DNA of 64,000 nt, taken from assembly GCF_947179165.1 (NCBI RefSeq), contig NC_077241.1, positions 32,049,246 through 32,113,245 of the forward strand, given 5' to 3'. The notes beneath the pieces were generated by a model. It searched no databases and was not told the origin of the DNA. It worked only from the letters and a program-made list of their open reading frames with translations. Positions 1 to 13,239 of this stretch are shown piece by piece. This stretch comes from Solanum dulcamara. Its lineage: Eukaryota > Streptophyta > Magnoliopsida > Solanales > Solanaceae. The translations under genes and the position numbers were made by a program. The number at the start of each line of letters is the position of its first letter. The stretch's first letter is position 1.

Positions 1-1127
1 TCACACTAATGTTTTATGTTGGAACGATGAGCGAATGATCTCCTAAACATTTCTTAAGCATGGAAATATGAAACACTTGATAACATTTGCTACTATGATG
101 GTAGCTCTAGCTCATAAGCTACATTACCAATTCTCTAAATAATTTGGTAAGGACAAATGTAATGGGGACTAAGCTTCTCTTTCATTTCAAATCTCATAAC
201 ATCCTTCATGTGCGAAACTTCAAATATACCTAATCATTCACCTCAAACTCTAAATCATTTCTTCTATCATCTATGTAGGACTTTTGATGACTTTGCATTG
301 TTTTTAACCTTTCTTGGATAATCTTCACCTTTTCCATGGCTTGGCAAACCATCTCGCCCTATCAACTCAGTTTTACCAACTTTGAACTAACCAGTTGGTG
401 ATCTACATCTCCTATAAAGAGCCTCATAAGGAGCAATTTGGATAAACGAAAGATAACTCTTATTGTACGCACACTCTATTAGAGACAACTGATCCTCCCA
501 ACTACCTTTGAAGTCAATGACGCAAGCTCTCAACCTATTCTCAAGAGTCTGAATCATATGCTCTACCAGACCATTATTGGAGGATAGAAAGCATTATAAG
601 ATTTAGCTTCGAGCCTAATCTCTTTTTGAACAACTTCCAAAATTGAGTAGTTAATTTAGTACCTTTGTTAGATATGATAGACAAGGTAATTCCATGAAGT
701 CATACTATCTCACGAGTGTATAATCTGGCATAATCCTTTGTTGAATCTGTAATTTTGACTTGTAAGAAGTGAATTGATTTAGTCATCCAATCTACAATCA
801 CCCAAATCAAGTCATGTTGTCTACAAGATCGTGGTATGAATGTAATAAAGTCCATATTGATCTTCCCTCATTTCCACTCAAGATGCTCTATATTCTATTC
901 CACTCCACAAGGCCTTGGTGTTCAATCTTGACTCATTGACATATCGGACAATTAGAAATAAAGTCCACAATATCTCTATTTATACCATTGAACAAGTAGG
1001 CTTCCCACAAGTTGTGACACATCTTGGTAGAACCCGGATGAATTGAATATCTAAAGCTATGGGCCTTTGCCAAGATTCTAACTCGGCGATCATCAATATT
1101 TGAGTCACATAATCTGTCATGCCATGA
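1..1127 (-). pseudogene. Element A: Ty3/gypsy integrase and C-terminal pol remnant
   Basis: Read on the minus strand this is the end of a chromovirus pol gene. The zinc-binding HHCC part of integrase lies near 900-1070 (peptide pieces like YSIHPGSTKM and NCPICQ). The catalytic core follows at about 360-880 (RACVIDFKGSWED near 500, APYEALY near 425). The post-integrase region that usually reads KGKLSPRYIGPY is near 1-330. Frame changes and stops are frequent and no long ORF survives, so it is not functional. The minus-strand 5' side is cut at about 1127 by the 3' LTR of element B. The rest of A's pol should lie beyond the right edge, because B and everything nested in it separate the halves. 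The family call rests on integrase similarity only. Confidence 0.8.
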
Positions 1128-3435
1128 TTCTACACCCTACATATAGCCGACACTGAGAAACCATTACTGATTTTTAAGCAAACTGTCGGTCTAGCTAATT
1201 ACTCAGTGTAAGACTCAACTCATAAAAATACTAACTTAGATGGACATGTATAAAGAATATAAGTAATTCTTCTCAAATATTAGTATCAAATAATAAAGTA
1301 TATGAATAAATAAATAGATTAAAACATGATCTCTTAATTGAAAATAACTCCAACTCTATCTATGTCTATTCTATGAAACCTCTAACTGACTATGGATAGG
1401 TACAAGGACTGGCCCACGACTACCTCAAAACACTAATAAAGAAATATTAAATGAAATAACTAAGAGCTCATTATATTGCATTGAGGTCTCACCAAAAGCT
1501 AGATGTAAAGTGGTCTTCAATGATATGCCTGTTGAAGATCTCTAACATCTAAATCTGCATCATAAAATAATGTAGTGCTAAATGGCGTCAGTACATGGAA
1601 TATACAGTATGTAAAATGGATGAAAGAAATATACTCAAGATTACTTTAATAACTCAAAGGAATGAATACTAAAAGAACTCAACTCAATAAATTATGTATT
1701 TATAAGAATAGACAATTCTTCAAAAAACATAAATAATGAATACAACTTAGTATAAAAATAGTATTTTACTCTTTGGGCAGTTTCTCTAACCTACAACCAT
1801 CACTATGACCATTGTGATGATACAACAAGTTGTTTTTGTTATCATAGTTGTCCAATACCATGTCAAGGTAAGGAAAGTAACACATCTTATTGATCCAATA
1901 AAAGTCTGTATCAAGAACTAAAGTGAAGAGTCGTCCGAACCAACTGTATGATCCTCTTCTATGCTAGCTAATAATTTATGAGGTTTGAGTTATTTAGACT
2001 CTTACCCACATCGGTGCTAAATACTATTCCCAAAATATATAATTATGCTCATGAACTCAAGTGAGTATAAGTAATTAAAATATTATCTCATTAGTCTCAT
2101 TGACATTACTCAATTTAACTCAACTCATAACTTCTTTTGAAATAGTTTTACTCTTTGACTCAGTGAATGCACAAAACATATCTCTAATTTCTCGACTCAA
2201 CTCAAAAGAAATATTTAAATACATTATTACTCAAACTCATTTAGACTCGATAATGATCATGCTCAAAATTTGTGACTGAAAGACTTCTTAAAACTCAAAC
2301 TCATGCTCAAACTCTTTTGCAATTTACGACAGAAATATGTCATTCTTTAATTCTCCAAATAGTGCATAAAAGTAAGCAATCCAGATAATCAAATAGACTT
2401 CATGTGAATGCTACCATGAATGATAAATTCAAGAACTTGAACTCATAGGGATAATCTCAATATCAATAAATATACAAGGAACTCAATGAAAGATTATATA
2501 ATTAACTTAGAAACTCAATTTCATGGGATTGAAACTCAAATTCATATTGGCTGAATAAAGATGTAGGGCATGAGAACAAACACTGCACAACATTTTGATT
2601 AGACTTACATACCTGAAATAATGATTATCTAAGCAAAACTCAAAGAACTTGGTAAGAACACTTGAACCCTAGCATTTTCTCCTATCCAATCCTTGCTCAC
2701 AAAAATATTGTAAGTGTTAATAAGAGAAAAGGCATGTTGGGTACTAATAAGGGGCTTATTTTAGTCCCAAAACATAAGGTTTTTGGTTTGATAAAGGTGG
2801 GAAAGGATAAAACTACATAAAAACTAACCTGGGCCGATGCAGGTCGCGCAACAGACCATAGAAGACCGATTGTAGAGTCTGGGGTCCAAAAATAGGAACT
2901 ACTGAATTTGGTCTTAAGGGTCTACGAATAGCCTTCTATGGAACATGGGAACTTCGATGATCTATAGAAGGTGCTCATGGAAGTGCTTAGAGGCTTCTTA
3001 GGCATTGGGTCTATGAACCCTCCTACGGGTCATAGACCCTCAGATAGATCGTAGGTCTGGTCATGGAACTTTGGTGAACATTTCAGTAGCTACTGGAATG
3101 TGACACTAGGCTCTATAATTTATCCCTAAGGGTAGTAGAAATTTTGATGATCGTACAAGGTCTACTGTAAAGGGGTCTTCAGACTTTTTTAGACTCTTTC
3201 TACAGACATCTTCTATGGCCTATAGGAATTCCTATGAGCCGTAGAAGCAATTCATGGAGGGAGTCCTCACAACCAAAAATTTACTTAAGTCTCTGGGGAC
3301 CTATAAGTACTACCTACAATTCGTTGAACCTTGTATGGGTTATAGGTCCCCACTCGTAGCCACTGGATAGTGCTCTAACCTTATTTCTCAGGATTTCTCG
3401 AATTGTTCTAAGTTAGAATAGTACAGGGTATTACA
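1128..3435 (-). repeat. Element B 3' LTR
   Basis: About 2,308 bp. On the minus strand it starts TGTAATACCC at 3435 and ends at 1128 in a degraded version of GGTGTCACA. The low end aligns with the start of B's 5' LTR fragment at 13240. The body is of the same broad family as element D's LTR (13305-15526): both begin TGTAA and share a segment near 2660-2760 and 13880-13960. No coding sequence is visible inside. Confidence 0.8.
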
Positions 3436-3471
3436 ATATCTCCCCCTAGGGATTATTCATTCTCGAATAAT
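3436..3471 (-). other. Element B polypurine tract and PPT-proximal hairpin
   Basis: On the minus strand a purine-rich tract (TCCCTAGGGGGAGATAT) abuts the LTR start, as expected for the plus-strand DNA primer. Just upstream in element sense is a 7-bp perfect inverted repeat: ATTATTC at 3452-3458, GAATAAT at 3465-3471, loop of 6. Elements C, E, G and H carry a hairpin at the same place. Confidence 0.7.
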
Positions 3472-6400
3472 GACCAAGCTAAGACTTTACTCAAGGAAAG
3501 AATGCAATGCAAGAACTCAAATACTCAAACTCATGAGTAACTATTTAAATACTCAAGAAGACACTAAATTTGAGATAAGAAAAAGGAAAAGAACATTCAA
3601 TATCAACACTAGGAGGAATGAATAAATGAGGATATTTGGCTTTCATCTCCTCCTCGACTTCTCATGTAACCTCTTCAACAAACTAATTTCTCTATAAGAC
3701 TTTGACTGAAGTGACCTCTTTGGTCCTCAAATTGCAAACTTGGAGATCATGAATTTGGAAAAGAATATCCTCAAAGGACAATCTATATTTTACACCAATG
3801 TTTTTTATAGGAACAATGAGTTAAGGATCTCACAAGCACTTCTTAAGAATGGAAATATGAAATACTGGATGAATGGCTACTAATTGTGATGGTAGCTCTA
3901 TATAATAAGACACATTACCAACTCTTTTTATAATTTGATAAGGACCAATATATCGGGGATAGCTTCCATTTCTTCCTAAATCTTATATCACCCTTCATTG
4001 GTGAAAATTTCAAATAAACCCAATCATTCACCTCTAACTCTATGTCTTTTCTCCTAATATCTGTGTAGGACTTTTGATGACTTTGCATAATTTTCAACCT
4101 CTCTTGAATTATCTTCACCTTCTCCACAGCTTGATGAACCAATTATACCCCTATCAACTCAGCTTCACCAACTTTGAACCAACCAATTAGCGATCTACAT
4201 CTCCCACTATTAAGAGCTTCACAAGGAGTCATCTGAATACATGAATGAAATATGTTATTATAAGCAAACTCCATAAGAGGCAAGTGGTCATCCTAATTTT
4301 CTTTGAAGTCAATGACACATGATCTTACCTTATCCTCAATATTTTGAATCGTACGCCCAGCTTGACCATCTATCTGAGGATGGAAAGAGAAACTAAGATT
4401 TATATTAGAACTAAAACATCTTTGAAACAGCTTCAAAAACTGAGTAGTGAATCAAACAACTATGTATAAGATGATATACAAGGGAACTCTATGAATTCAG
4501 AATATCTCTCGAATATACAATCTAGCATAATCTTCTACTGCATCTGTAGTCTTAATGTGTAAGAAGTGGGTTGATTTGTCCATCCCATCCACAACCACCC
4601 AAACTGAGTAATGTTGTCTGTGAGACCACGGTAAACTTGTAAAAATATCCATATTGATCATCTCTTATTTCAATTCTAGAAACTCTATACCCTAAACTAT
4701 ACCACAAGGCTATTGATGCTCAACCTTGACTTATTGAAAATTAACAAAACTTGGAAACAAAGTTTGTAATATCTTTTTTCATATCATTCCACCAATAGAC
4801 TTCTCTCAAGTGATGGTACATTTTTTCTAGAACCTAGATGGGTTGAATATCTGAAGCCATGGGCCTCTACCATTATTCTATCTTGAAGACCATTGACTCT
4901 CAGAACATACAACCTACCTTGACATCTCAATACACTATCTCCCCCTTTGGGAAAAGATGAACTTTTTGCTTGTAAATATCCTCCTTCAACTGAAGTAGAA
5001 TCGGTTCTTGGTCTTTCTTTTCCTTTACTTCTATAATTAGTGAAGACTCTTCCCTATTCTGAAGAATGATACCTTCTTCATTTGAGTCTACAAGATGAAC
5101 TGAGAAATTCAATGCACCTTCTTAGCCAAATCCTTCTTTTATTCCTCAACATGAGTAGTATTTCTCATGGATAACCTACTAAGAGCATCATCAACAATAT
5201 TAGCTTTACTTGGATGGTAAAGAATACTCATGTCATAGTCCTTAAGCATTTCAAGCCATTACCTTTGCCTAAGGTTCAACTCTTTCTAGCTAGAAACATA
5301 TTTTAGGATTTTGAGATAAGTGAACATATGTATGTCATAGACATAGTGACACCATATCTTAAAAGCAAATACTACGGTTCCTAATTCTAGATCATGAGTC
5401 GAATCATTCCTCTTATGAATCTTAAGTTGTCTGGAAGCATAAGCTATGAATTTACTCTTTATATAAACATAACCAATCATACTTAGGATGTATCACAATA
5501 AATCACAAACCCATTTGTTCCCTCGGGAAGGGACAATACTGGAGCAGTAGTCAATCTAGTTTTTAACTCTTGAAAATGTTTCTCACAAGTATCTGACCAT
5601 TGGAACTTAGTCTACTTCTAATTCAACTTAATCAATGTAAAAGACCTCTATAAGTCTTCTACAATAACAAGTCAAACCCAAGAAACTCCTTGTGTCTGTA
5701 GGGGATGTGGGTCTAGGACAATTCTTTATTGGCTCTATTTTCTATGAATTCACTTGAATACCATCACTAGAGAATCATTGGCCTAGGAATGTCACAGATG
5801 AAAGAAAAAAGTCACACTTAGAAACTTTAGCATACAACTCTTGGTCCTTAAGAGTTTGGAGAACAATTCTGAGATGATAGGCGTGCTCTTCCTCATTTCT
5901 AGAATAGATCCGGATGTCATCGATAAATACTATAAAAAACATGTTTAGGTACTTCTTAAATACTCTGTTCATGAGGTCCACAAATGTTGTAGGAGTGTTA
6001 GTCAAACCAAAGGACATGACAAGAAACTCATAATGACTATAATGAGTTGGAAAGGTTGTCTTCAGAATATCACTTTCTCTCACTTTCAACTAATGATAAC
6101 CTGATCAAGGTCTATCTTAGAAAAACAAGTAGAACCCTGAAGTTGATCTAACAGGTCATTAATTCTGGGAAGAGTATACTTATTATTTATGGTAATATTG
6201 TGCAACTAACTGTAATCAATAGACATTCTAAGGGAACCATCTTTCTTTTGCACAAATAGGACAGGAGCGCCCCAAGATGAGACACTCACTCTAATGAATC
6301 CCTTATCTAGAAGATCTCTCAAGTTCTCTTTTAATTCTTTTAACTCAGTTGGAGCTATTTTATATGGTAGAATAGAAATAGGCTAAGTATCGGCAAGAAT

Positions 6401-6574
6401 ATCTATTCTGAAATCTATCTCCCTATCAAGAAGAACTCAAGGTAAATCCTCAAGAAAGACTATATGAAACTCATTTACGACTGAAACTAACTAAAGGGAT
6501 GGTGTCTCCACAATATCACCTCTAACTCAAACAACGTGGTAGATATACCAAATAGAAACTTTTTGGCCTTATGG
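3472..6574 (-). pseudogene. Element B pol remnant: RT, RNase H, integrase, chromodomain region
   Basis: Minus-strand pol, broken by stops and frameshifts. The clearest piece is RT at 5775-6089, with [13 protein letters not shown] and the catalytic FIDD box followed by IRIYSRN. RNase H is at about 5140-5500 ([14 protein letters not shown], then STHDLELGTVVFAFKIW). Integrase is at about 4150-4900, and the post-integrase KGDIRFRKK region is at 3915-4142. Upstream, at 6330-6574, lies the linker between protease and RT; it stops at 6574 where element C inserted and resumes at 11314. Replication enzymes of this kind act in a cytoplasmic virus-like particle. This copy cannot encode them. Confidence 0.85.
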
Positions 6575-6576
6575 TA

Positions 6577-6797
6577 ATGCAATATCCCTCAAAATGCTCA
6601 TAAGTGCCTTAAGAATGCCTTAGGAATAGGCCGCTCATGTAATGTATTATTCTTAATCTTTTTCGAAAATCCGAGTTTAGAATATCGATCAAGGGGTCAA
6701 AACCTGCAGAAAATAGTTTTAGTGGATTTTTAGGACCCGTATATCAAAATATAGATTTTCAAAGAAATTGTGCAAAACAGTAAGGTGCGCGGCAAGA
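6577..6797 (+). repeat. Element C 5' LTR, truncated
   Basis: Aligns with the first ~220 bp of C's own 3' LTR (9209-9430), including the AAACCTGC and GCGGCAAG blocks, with roughly 15% differences by eye. Homology stops at about 6797, where pol begins. The missing ~1.9 kb of LTR is part of one larger deletion. Confidence 0.85.
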
Positions 6798-9190
6798 AGG
6801 TTAAGAATTGGCCTAGACCATTATCTCCTTCATACATTAGAAGCTTTTTGGACTTAGCTGGATACTATAGAAGGTTTATTGAAGGATTCTCATCTATTGG
6901 TTCGCCTTTAACTAAGTTGCACAAAAGAAGGAAAAATTCCAATGGTCATAAGAATGTGAGAAAAGTTTTCAAATATTGAAGGATCGTCTTACGTCTGCTC
7001 CTATTTTGACGTTATTCAAAGGTTCGGTTGGGTTTGTTGTTTATTATGATGCTTCGCGTGTTGGTTTGAGTTGTTTCTTGATGCAACATGGTAAGGCTAT
7101 AGCCTACGCCTCTAGACAACTTAAGGTTCATGAAAGAAACTATCCAACCCATGATTTTTAACTTGTGGCGGTTGTATTTACGTTGAAAATTTGGCACCAT
7201 TATCTTTATAGGGTTCATGTTGATATATTTACCGACCATAAAAGCTTGAAATATGTGCTTAGTTAAAGGGACTTGAACCTTTGGCAAATGAGGTAGCTTG
7301 AACTCCTAAAAGACTGATATGAGCGTATTATATCATCTGGGTAAGGCAAATTTTGTAGTTAATGCCCTTAGTCGGTTGTCTATGGGTAGTGTTGCACAAG
7401 TTGAGAAAGGTAGAAGGGAATTAGTTAAAGAGGTCCATAGATTGGCATGTTTAGGTGTGTGTTTGGTTGATTCCAATAATGTAGGCGTTTTTATACATAA
7501 TAGTTCGTAATTATATCTTACGGCAGACGTTAAGGCCAAACAAGACAATGATTCAATTTTAGTTGAATTAAAGAAGTTGGTTGTTGAAAAATCCATTGAG
7601 GCTTTCTCCCTAGGAGAAGATGGGGTACTACGTTACCAAGGTCATTTGTTTGTTCCATATGTTGATGGATTAAGAGAGTTGATATTGAATGAGGCCCATA
7701 ATTCTCGATATTCAATTCACCTGGGATCCACCAAGATGTATTGAGACTTAAGGGAAGTGTATTGGTGGAATGGCATAAAGAAGTACATAGCAAAGTTTGT
7801 GGCTAAGTGTCCTAATTGTCAACAAGTGAAAGTTGAGCATCAAAGGTTGGGAGGTCTAGCTCAAGAAATCAAAATTCCTACATGAAAGTGGGAAGATGTA
7901 AATATGGACTTTGTCACGAGTTTGCCTCATACTAGAAGACAACATGACTCTATTTGGGCCATTGTGGACCGAATGACCAAATCAGCACATTTTCTACTGG
8001 TCAAGGCTTTTTATGGTGCCGAAGACTATGCTAAGTTGTACATTCATGAACTTGTGAAACTTCATGGTGTTACTTTATCGATTATATTGGATAGAGGTAC
8101 TCAATTTAGTTCACATTTTTGGAAGTCATTTCAGAAAGGTCTTGGTTCTAAAGTCAAGCTAAGTACCACTTTCCATCCTAAAACCGATGGACAAGCCAAA
8201 AAAATAATTCAAACCTCGGAGGACATATTAAGGGCATGTGTGATTGAACTTAGAGAAATTTGGGATGAGCATTTGCCATTGATTGAATTCTCCTACAATA
8301 ATATTTATCACTCTAGCATCCAAATGGCTCCTTTTGAAGCCTTGTATGGGAGAAGATGTAGTCTCCAGTAGGGTGGTTTTAAATAGGTGAGATGGCATTG
8401 ATTGGTCTAGATTTGGTAGTTGATGCAATAGAGAAAGTAAGGCTCATAAGAGAAAGATTTAAAATGGGTCAAAGTCGTTAAAAGTCATATTCGGACACTA
8501 GGAGGAGAGAGATTGAATTTGATGTGGATGATATGGTGTATTTGAAGATTTCACCTATAAAAAGAGTAATGTGGTTTGGTAAAAAAGGGAATTGGGCCCT
8601 AGATATATTGGATTATATAGGATATTGAAGCGCATTGGCAAAGTAGCATATGAGTTAGACTTGCCATATGAGTTGTCTTTGGTTCATCTAGTATTTCATG
8701 TGTAAATGTTGAGGAAGTTTGTGGGTGATCCAAAGTCTATTATTCCAATGGAGAAAATAAATATTGAAGAGAATTTGACTTATGAGGATGTCTTGATTGA
8801 GATTTTAGACTAGCAAGTGAAGAGGTTAAGAAATAAAGACGTTGCATCTATCAAAGTGTTTTGGAGGAATCAACAAGTAGAGAGTGCTACGTGGAAAGCA
8901 GAATCAGACATGATAAAGCATTATCCGTATCTCTTTCCTTGCACTCGAACCTAAAGGTACTAAGTTATCCATGATCCAATTGATTAAACTCCTAAGTTTC
9001 AGTTTCATATGTCAATCATATGCATACATGATTTATGAAAAATGATTTTTTTTCTCAAGGACTATGTCTTATGTTAAGTATGAAGTCCATATGTTCTATG
9101 TATCTTTTAAAGTGTCCTCATGTCCATGTGGGTTTTTAAGTCCTTTTTTTCATGTCCTTCCTATAATAGTTGGATATTATTTGAGGACGG
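6798..9190 (+). pseudogene. Element C pol remnant: RT thumb, RNase H, integrase, chromodomain
   Basis: Begins inside the RT thumb (KNWPRPLSPSYIRSFLDLAG, then YYRRFIEGFSS). RNase H follows at about 6976-7390 ([20 protein letters not shown]; then [14 protein letters not shown]). Integrase is at about 7640-8380: HHCC part near 7690-7830 and core from 7904, with MDFVTSLP, ILDRGTQF and a third-acidic-residue region reading AKKII where AERII is usual, so the catalytic Glu appears lost. A degraded GPY/F region and chromodomain (VKRLRNKDVASIKVFWRN) end near 8955. Stops and frameshifts throughout; not functional. The 155-residue integrase piece at 7904-8371 is the longest open stretch. Confidence 0.88.
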
Positions 9191-9208
9191 ATGTTCCCAA
9201 GGAGGAGG
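9179..9208 (+). other. Element C PPT and PPT-proximal hairpin
   Basis: Purine tract GGAGGAGG lies next to the 3' LTR start. Upstream, ATTTG (9179-9183) and CGGAT (9188-9192) can pair through two G-U pairs around an AGGA loop. Element E has the Watson-Crick form ATTCG/CGAAT with the same loop. Confidence 0.65.
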
Positions 9209-11313
9209 TATTTTAAAATCCCTCAAAATACTCAGAAGTTCCTTAAAAATTCCTTGGAAATAGGCCACTTATGTAATTCATTATCCTTAATATTTTTGGA
9301 AAATTCAAATTCGGAATATCAATCAGGGGGTCAAAACCTGCGAAAAATAGTTTCGATAGATTTTTAGGACCTGTATATCGAAAGATATATTTTCAAATAA
9401 AAAGTGCAAAATAGTAAGGTGTGCGGCAAGTCCACATTGCGTACTTTCTTGCCTCCACATCGCGGACCTGGCAATGTGTTTTTGGCCGAATTTAGTTTTT
9501 AGTAAGGGCATTTTAGACTTTTCCCTAAATTGTTAGCTAATGAACCTAGACATTTTTAGGACCTAATTCAACTTTATAAATTAACCTAATCCTCTAATTA
9601 TATTCAGTCTTCTACAATTCACCTACTCAAATATTTCTCTCTTTACAAAAGACTCTCAAGGACTCCATTGAAGAGTTCAAGTAAATTCACTCAAGCTCTC
9701 CATCAAAACTCTCAAGTTCTTGCAAATTATTTGGTGTTCTCATTTAAGGTATGTGGGTATTGATTCATCAATTTTTTCATCCATGAAGCCCAATCAATTT
9801 CTCAAGTTTTCTATCAAATTAAAATATGGTATTTTATGCATTTTATGATCTCTATTCCTATTGCATGAATTATGATTTAAAGTCTGATCATGAGTCTATT
9901 TTGATATAAATTGATTGTTATTGCATTAAATTGAAGAGTTTTCCCATTAATTCTACTATTTTAATCTCTAGGGTTCATGATGTAAATTATGAGTATTTTG
10001 AATTATACTTCTTAATGATATCAACTAAATGAATTATGTATAGGCTGAAAGAAAGTTTATGATCATGCTTGTTTTCAAATCAATTTCATGATTTTTAAAT
10101 CAATTGATCATGCATTTATGTCATACCTTAATTTCAAGTATAAGCTATGATCATGAATTTCCAAATATAAATTATGATTATGTATTTCAATTATGATCAT
10201 GGACTATAAGTATGTTTCAAATGATGATTTTTATGCAAATTATGGAAATGGGGACTTAGGGCCCAACATGGTGCCTTAAATCCTAATGATATGAACTATG
10301 TATGTATGATTTGTAATGATGAAAGGACAATTCTCACAGTACAAGCATGTTATGAAAATGAGCTACTCTATGATTTCAAACCTATGATCATGACTATGCT
10401 ATATGAAATTATAATTTCTATGCCATGTATGTATTCCGTGAGATTTTGACTTAGCACCGAGTGGACTTGAGGTGGGGGTCGTACCAAAAGCCCTAGTATA
10501 AAAACCTCATGTTCCATAAACTATGTACCACCGTACGTTGCGTTCATGTCCTAGCTATTGGATCCACATATAGCGTATGTATGACCGCCTAGCGGGGTAG
10601 AGTCTACCTTGGCAAGTAGATTCCCCTTTTTCTTCATTGTATGGGGAGACAACAGGATTCCATATTATAGATCGCATGGTCTTATTTTTTGTTATAGTTC
10701 CTATCCCACATATGTATGATCTATTATGTATGCTATGATTTTAACGTATTCTTTTTAAATTCTTTGGTCAATATGATTTTTTTATGTCTTTATTTACCTC
10801 ATCTTATCATGTGATTTACCTGACCATTGCATTCCATGATTTATGTTGCATGTCACTCCCTCATACTTAGTACATTCCAACGTACTAATTCATACTTTTT
10901 TCCTATATTGTCTCATAACGTAGGGGTTTAGATTGAAGGTCATACTCATCTACGTGGCTAGTTAAGCTTTCCTATCCGGTGGTGTTTGTGGTGAGTCATC
11001 GTTTATCGGGGAATACTCATTGAGTTGGTTATTGTTATAAAGAATTTTGTTATGTTTCATATTAAGGGTGATATAGGGACATGTCTTAGCCCCCGCCCAT
11101 ATTCATGAGTAGAGGCATCTAGTTGGACAAATATTTCAAGTTTATGTTGTCATGTGATATTCTTAAATTTCTATTCATGGTTTAGACTCTCTTATGATAT
11201 TCACATTTTTGCTTTACCTTATATATGCTTATGATATGTACAAGAGGCTTTGTTGGAGTCCTTTGGGATTTTAATCCTCGTGTTATGACTAGGACCTAGG
11301 TCGGGTCGTGATA
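9209..11313 (+). repeat. Element C 3' LTR
   Basis: About 2.1 kb, starting near TATTTTAAAATCCC and ending GGTCGGGTCGTGATA, an eroded TGACA end. AT-rich and without credible ORFs. A TATA-like CTTTATAAATTA near 9570 could be the promoter. The inverted repeat TTAGTAC/GTACTAA at 10867-10888 is shared with E. Confidence 0.85.
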
Positions 11314-13120
11314 GGTATGAAATGAATCGACCCTTTGACACTGCTAGGCAACCCTTCCACTCAATAACTTGCTCATCTAAAAACTAAAATTTGACAATTC
11401 AAGTCCTAAAATCGACTGGAGCATAACAATCATAAAGCCAATTCATGCCTAGAATGACATCAAATTCTATAATGCCTAACTCAAGTACGTCTGCTAAAGT
11501 ATCTTTATCATAGATAGAAACTATATAATCTCTATAGACTCTCTTTGCTAGAATAGACACACCAACAGGAGTAGAAAAACTAAAAGTCTCTAAGAGTCAT
11601 TCCAGATGGATCCCAAACTTAATAGCCACATAAGGAGTCACAAAGGAAAAAGTTTCACCCGGAATTACTAAAGCATAAATATCACAAAGATTGGACTTGA
11701 AGCATACTAGTGACAACATTTGTCGAGTTTTCCTAGACTTGGCAACTAGCCATAGCATACAGAGAGTTTGAACCTCTGCCTGCTCCAAAATTAGTACATG
11801 TCTGGTTACCTATACCTGGTGGTGTTGCTTAAGAAGATTAGGCCATGTTGTCCCTATTACCCCATCTATCTGACAAGATGTCTCTAAGGAAATAACCCAT
11901 CTAACAACACTGTTAGTAGCCACTAGTACCATCATGACACTCTCCAAATACAGTCTACCACACTTATCATAAGGCGGCTTATGTAAAAAACCTTAGGCCA
12001 CACTATCTTGAGATTGAAAGCCTTGAGCTCTAAAGTTTTTAGTACTCTAAGATCTCTTTCCATTCTTATTGTTCATTGCAAGTGTACTGGTTGATGCTGG
12101 TTCATAACTAGAAGACATCTTCTGAATGAAGGACCAACTTTTGTTATCACTATTATAGTGGTTTACCCCATTACATGTCGACCTCAGCTTTTTATGCTGG
12201 AGTCCTCCCTATATTTCTTCCTTTTTTCCTCAAACTGTTGATAATGCAGCATAAGTATTGAGGTATCCAGGTCTGAAATAAACAATACAGGTTGACACTT
12301 CTTTATATGTTTGCCCATGCTAGAGACAAACATCATCATTTTTTTTCTAGCTTTAGGGATCATCTTCGTAGCATACCTCGATAGCTAGATGAACTTGAGG
12401 TTGTACTTTTTCAAAGTCAACCCCTTTTTCTTTAGATTAAAAAACTCCTCAACCCTTTATTCCCTCGGATCTCAAGAAAAGTAGTGATCTAGGAATATTC
12501 TCTCGAGCTCATCCCAAATAGCAGGCTCAGCTTCCTCACCACAACTCTTCTCCCACTGATTGTACCAGACATTTGAAACATCCTTAAGCTAATAATAAAT
12601 AATCTCAACTCCATCATTCTCAGTCGCATGCATATCTTTGAGGATTTTCCATATCTCATCGATGAAGTTCTAAGGATCCTCCTCAACTCTAGATCCGGTA
12701 ATACTAGTGGGTCCATCCTATGAAAATCTCTAATTCTGGTTACATCAGATGGCATTTGACAAATAGAGCTAAGGACCAGAGTACTTCAATGACTTGACTG
12801 AGTATCCACACATTGGGTGAGCATGAAAATCGCTCCTCTAAACTCAGCCTCAAAAGTCGCGGTAGGCTAAGTAGTCTGTGGAATCTCCTAAGTTCCATTC
12901 TCATTCTCCTCTTCAATCATATGGGCTCTGTTCCTTGTCTTCATTCCAGATGGTAGAGGCATAGAAGTTGGTTGAATCTCATTGTCAGCAACGTTCCTCT
13001 GACTGAGAGTGCATTTTGAATGCATGATTTGAAGATGTGAAACACACGTATTTGAAGGAGATTTTATAGAGTTAAACTCTATTGCATGAACAGGAGTATG
13101 AAAAAAGTTAGACAAGTCCA
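11314..13120 (-). pseudogene. Element B gag and protease remnant
   Basis: Minus-strand gag starts near 13033 (MHSKCTLSQRNVADNEIQ), comparable to element D's MPSKCSLNQRSITDNEIP. The capsid-like Retrotrans_gag region is at about 12480-12760 (RIRDFHRMDPLVLPDLELR and following). A broken zinc knuckle lies near 11870-11960. The retropepsin-like region is at about 11400-11790 (FVTPYVAIKFGI); its active site reads ALVIPGET where an Asp is expected, so catalysis is lost. The sequence ends at the C insertion inside the FISY-linker, continued at 6574. Gag would form the particle, bind RNA through the knuckle and be processed by the protease; this copy is dead. Confidence 0.8.
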
Positions 13121-13132
13121 ATAGTCCTATAC

Positions 13133-13239
13133 CCTCCCCATTTTAGATTGGCATATTTCACACTGATAAGGAGGACTCTACTAGACATGTCTTCATAGAG
13201 ATCTTAGGATTCTTGAACTATGTGCTCTAACACCAATCT
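13133..13239 (-). other. Element B PBS and degraded leader hairpin
   Basis: On the minus strand TGGTGTTAGAGC (13224-13235) is a two-mismatch version of the initiator-tRNA-Met primer site, a few bases inside the LTR. The leader includes TCTAGTAGAGTCCTCC. A decayed counterpart of the 40-nt hairpin of D, E, G and H lies at 13133-13174: the outer CCTCC/GGAGG arms persist, but the loop hexamer has lost its symmetry (GCATAT on the plus strand). Confidence 0.6.

Larger units (their letters stand above)
6575..11313 (+). mobile_element. Element C: internally deleted chromovirus nested in B
   Basis: Plus-strand element flanked by a short imperfect target duplication: GGTA at 6573-6576 and again at 11314-11317, exact ends uncertain by a few bases. 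Only about 220 bp of the 5' LTR remain. The sequence then jumps at about 6797 straight into the RT thumb, so the rest of the LTR, PBS, leader, gag, protease and most of RT are missing. The 3' LTR is complete (9209-11313). Its LTR family matches E: both contain GACTTAGCACCGAGTGGAC-like and CATATAGCGTA-like blocks and end in GGTCGGGTCGTGA. Confidence 0.85.

Noticed and set aside
6573..6577. Perfect 5-bp target duplication for element C
   Set aside because: Only GGTA is shared cleanly with 11314-11317; the fifth base differs and the LTR ends are eroded, so I report it as imperfect.
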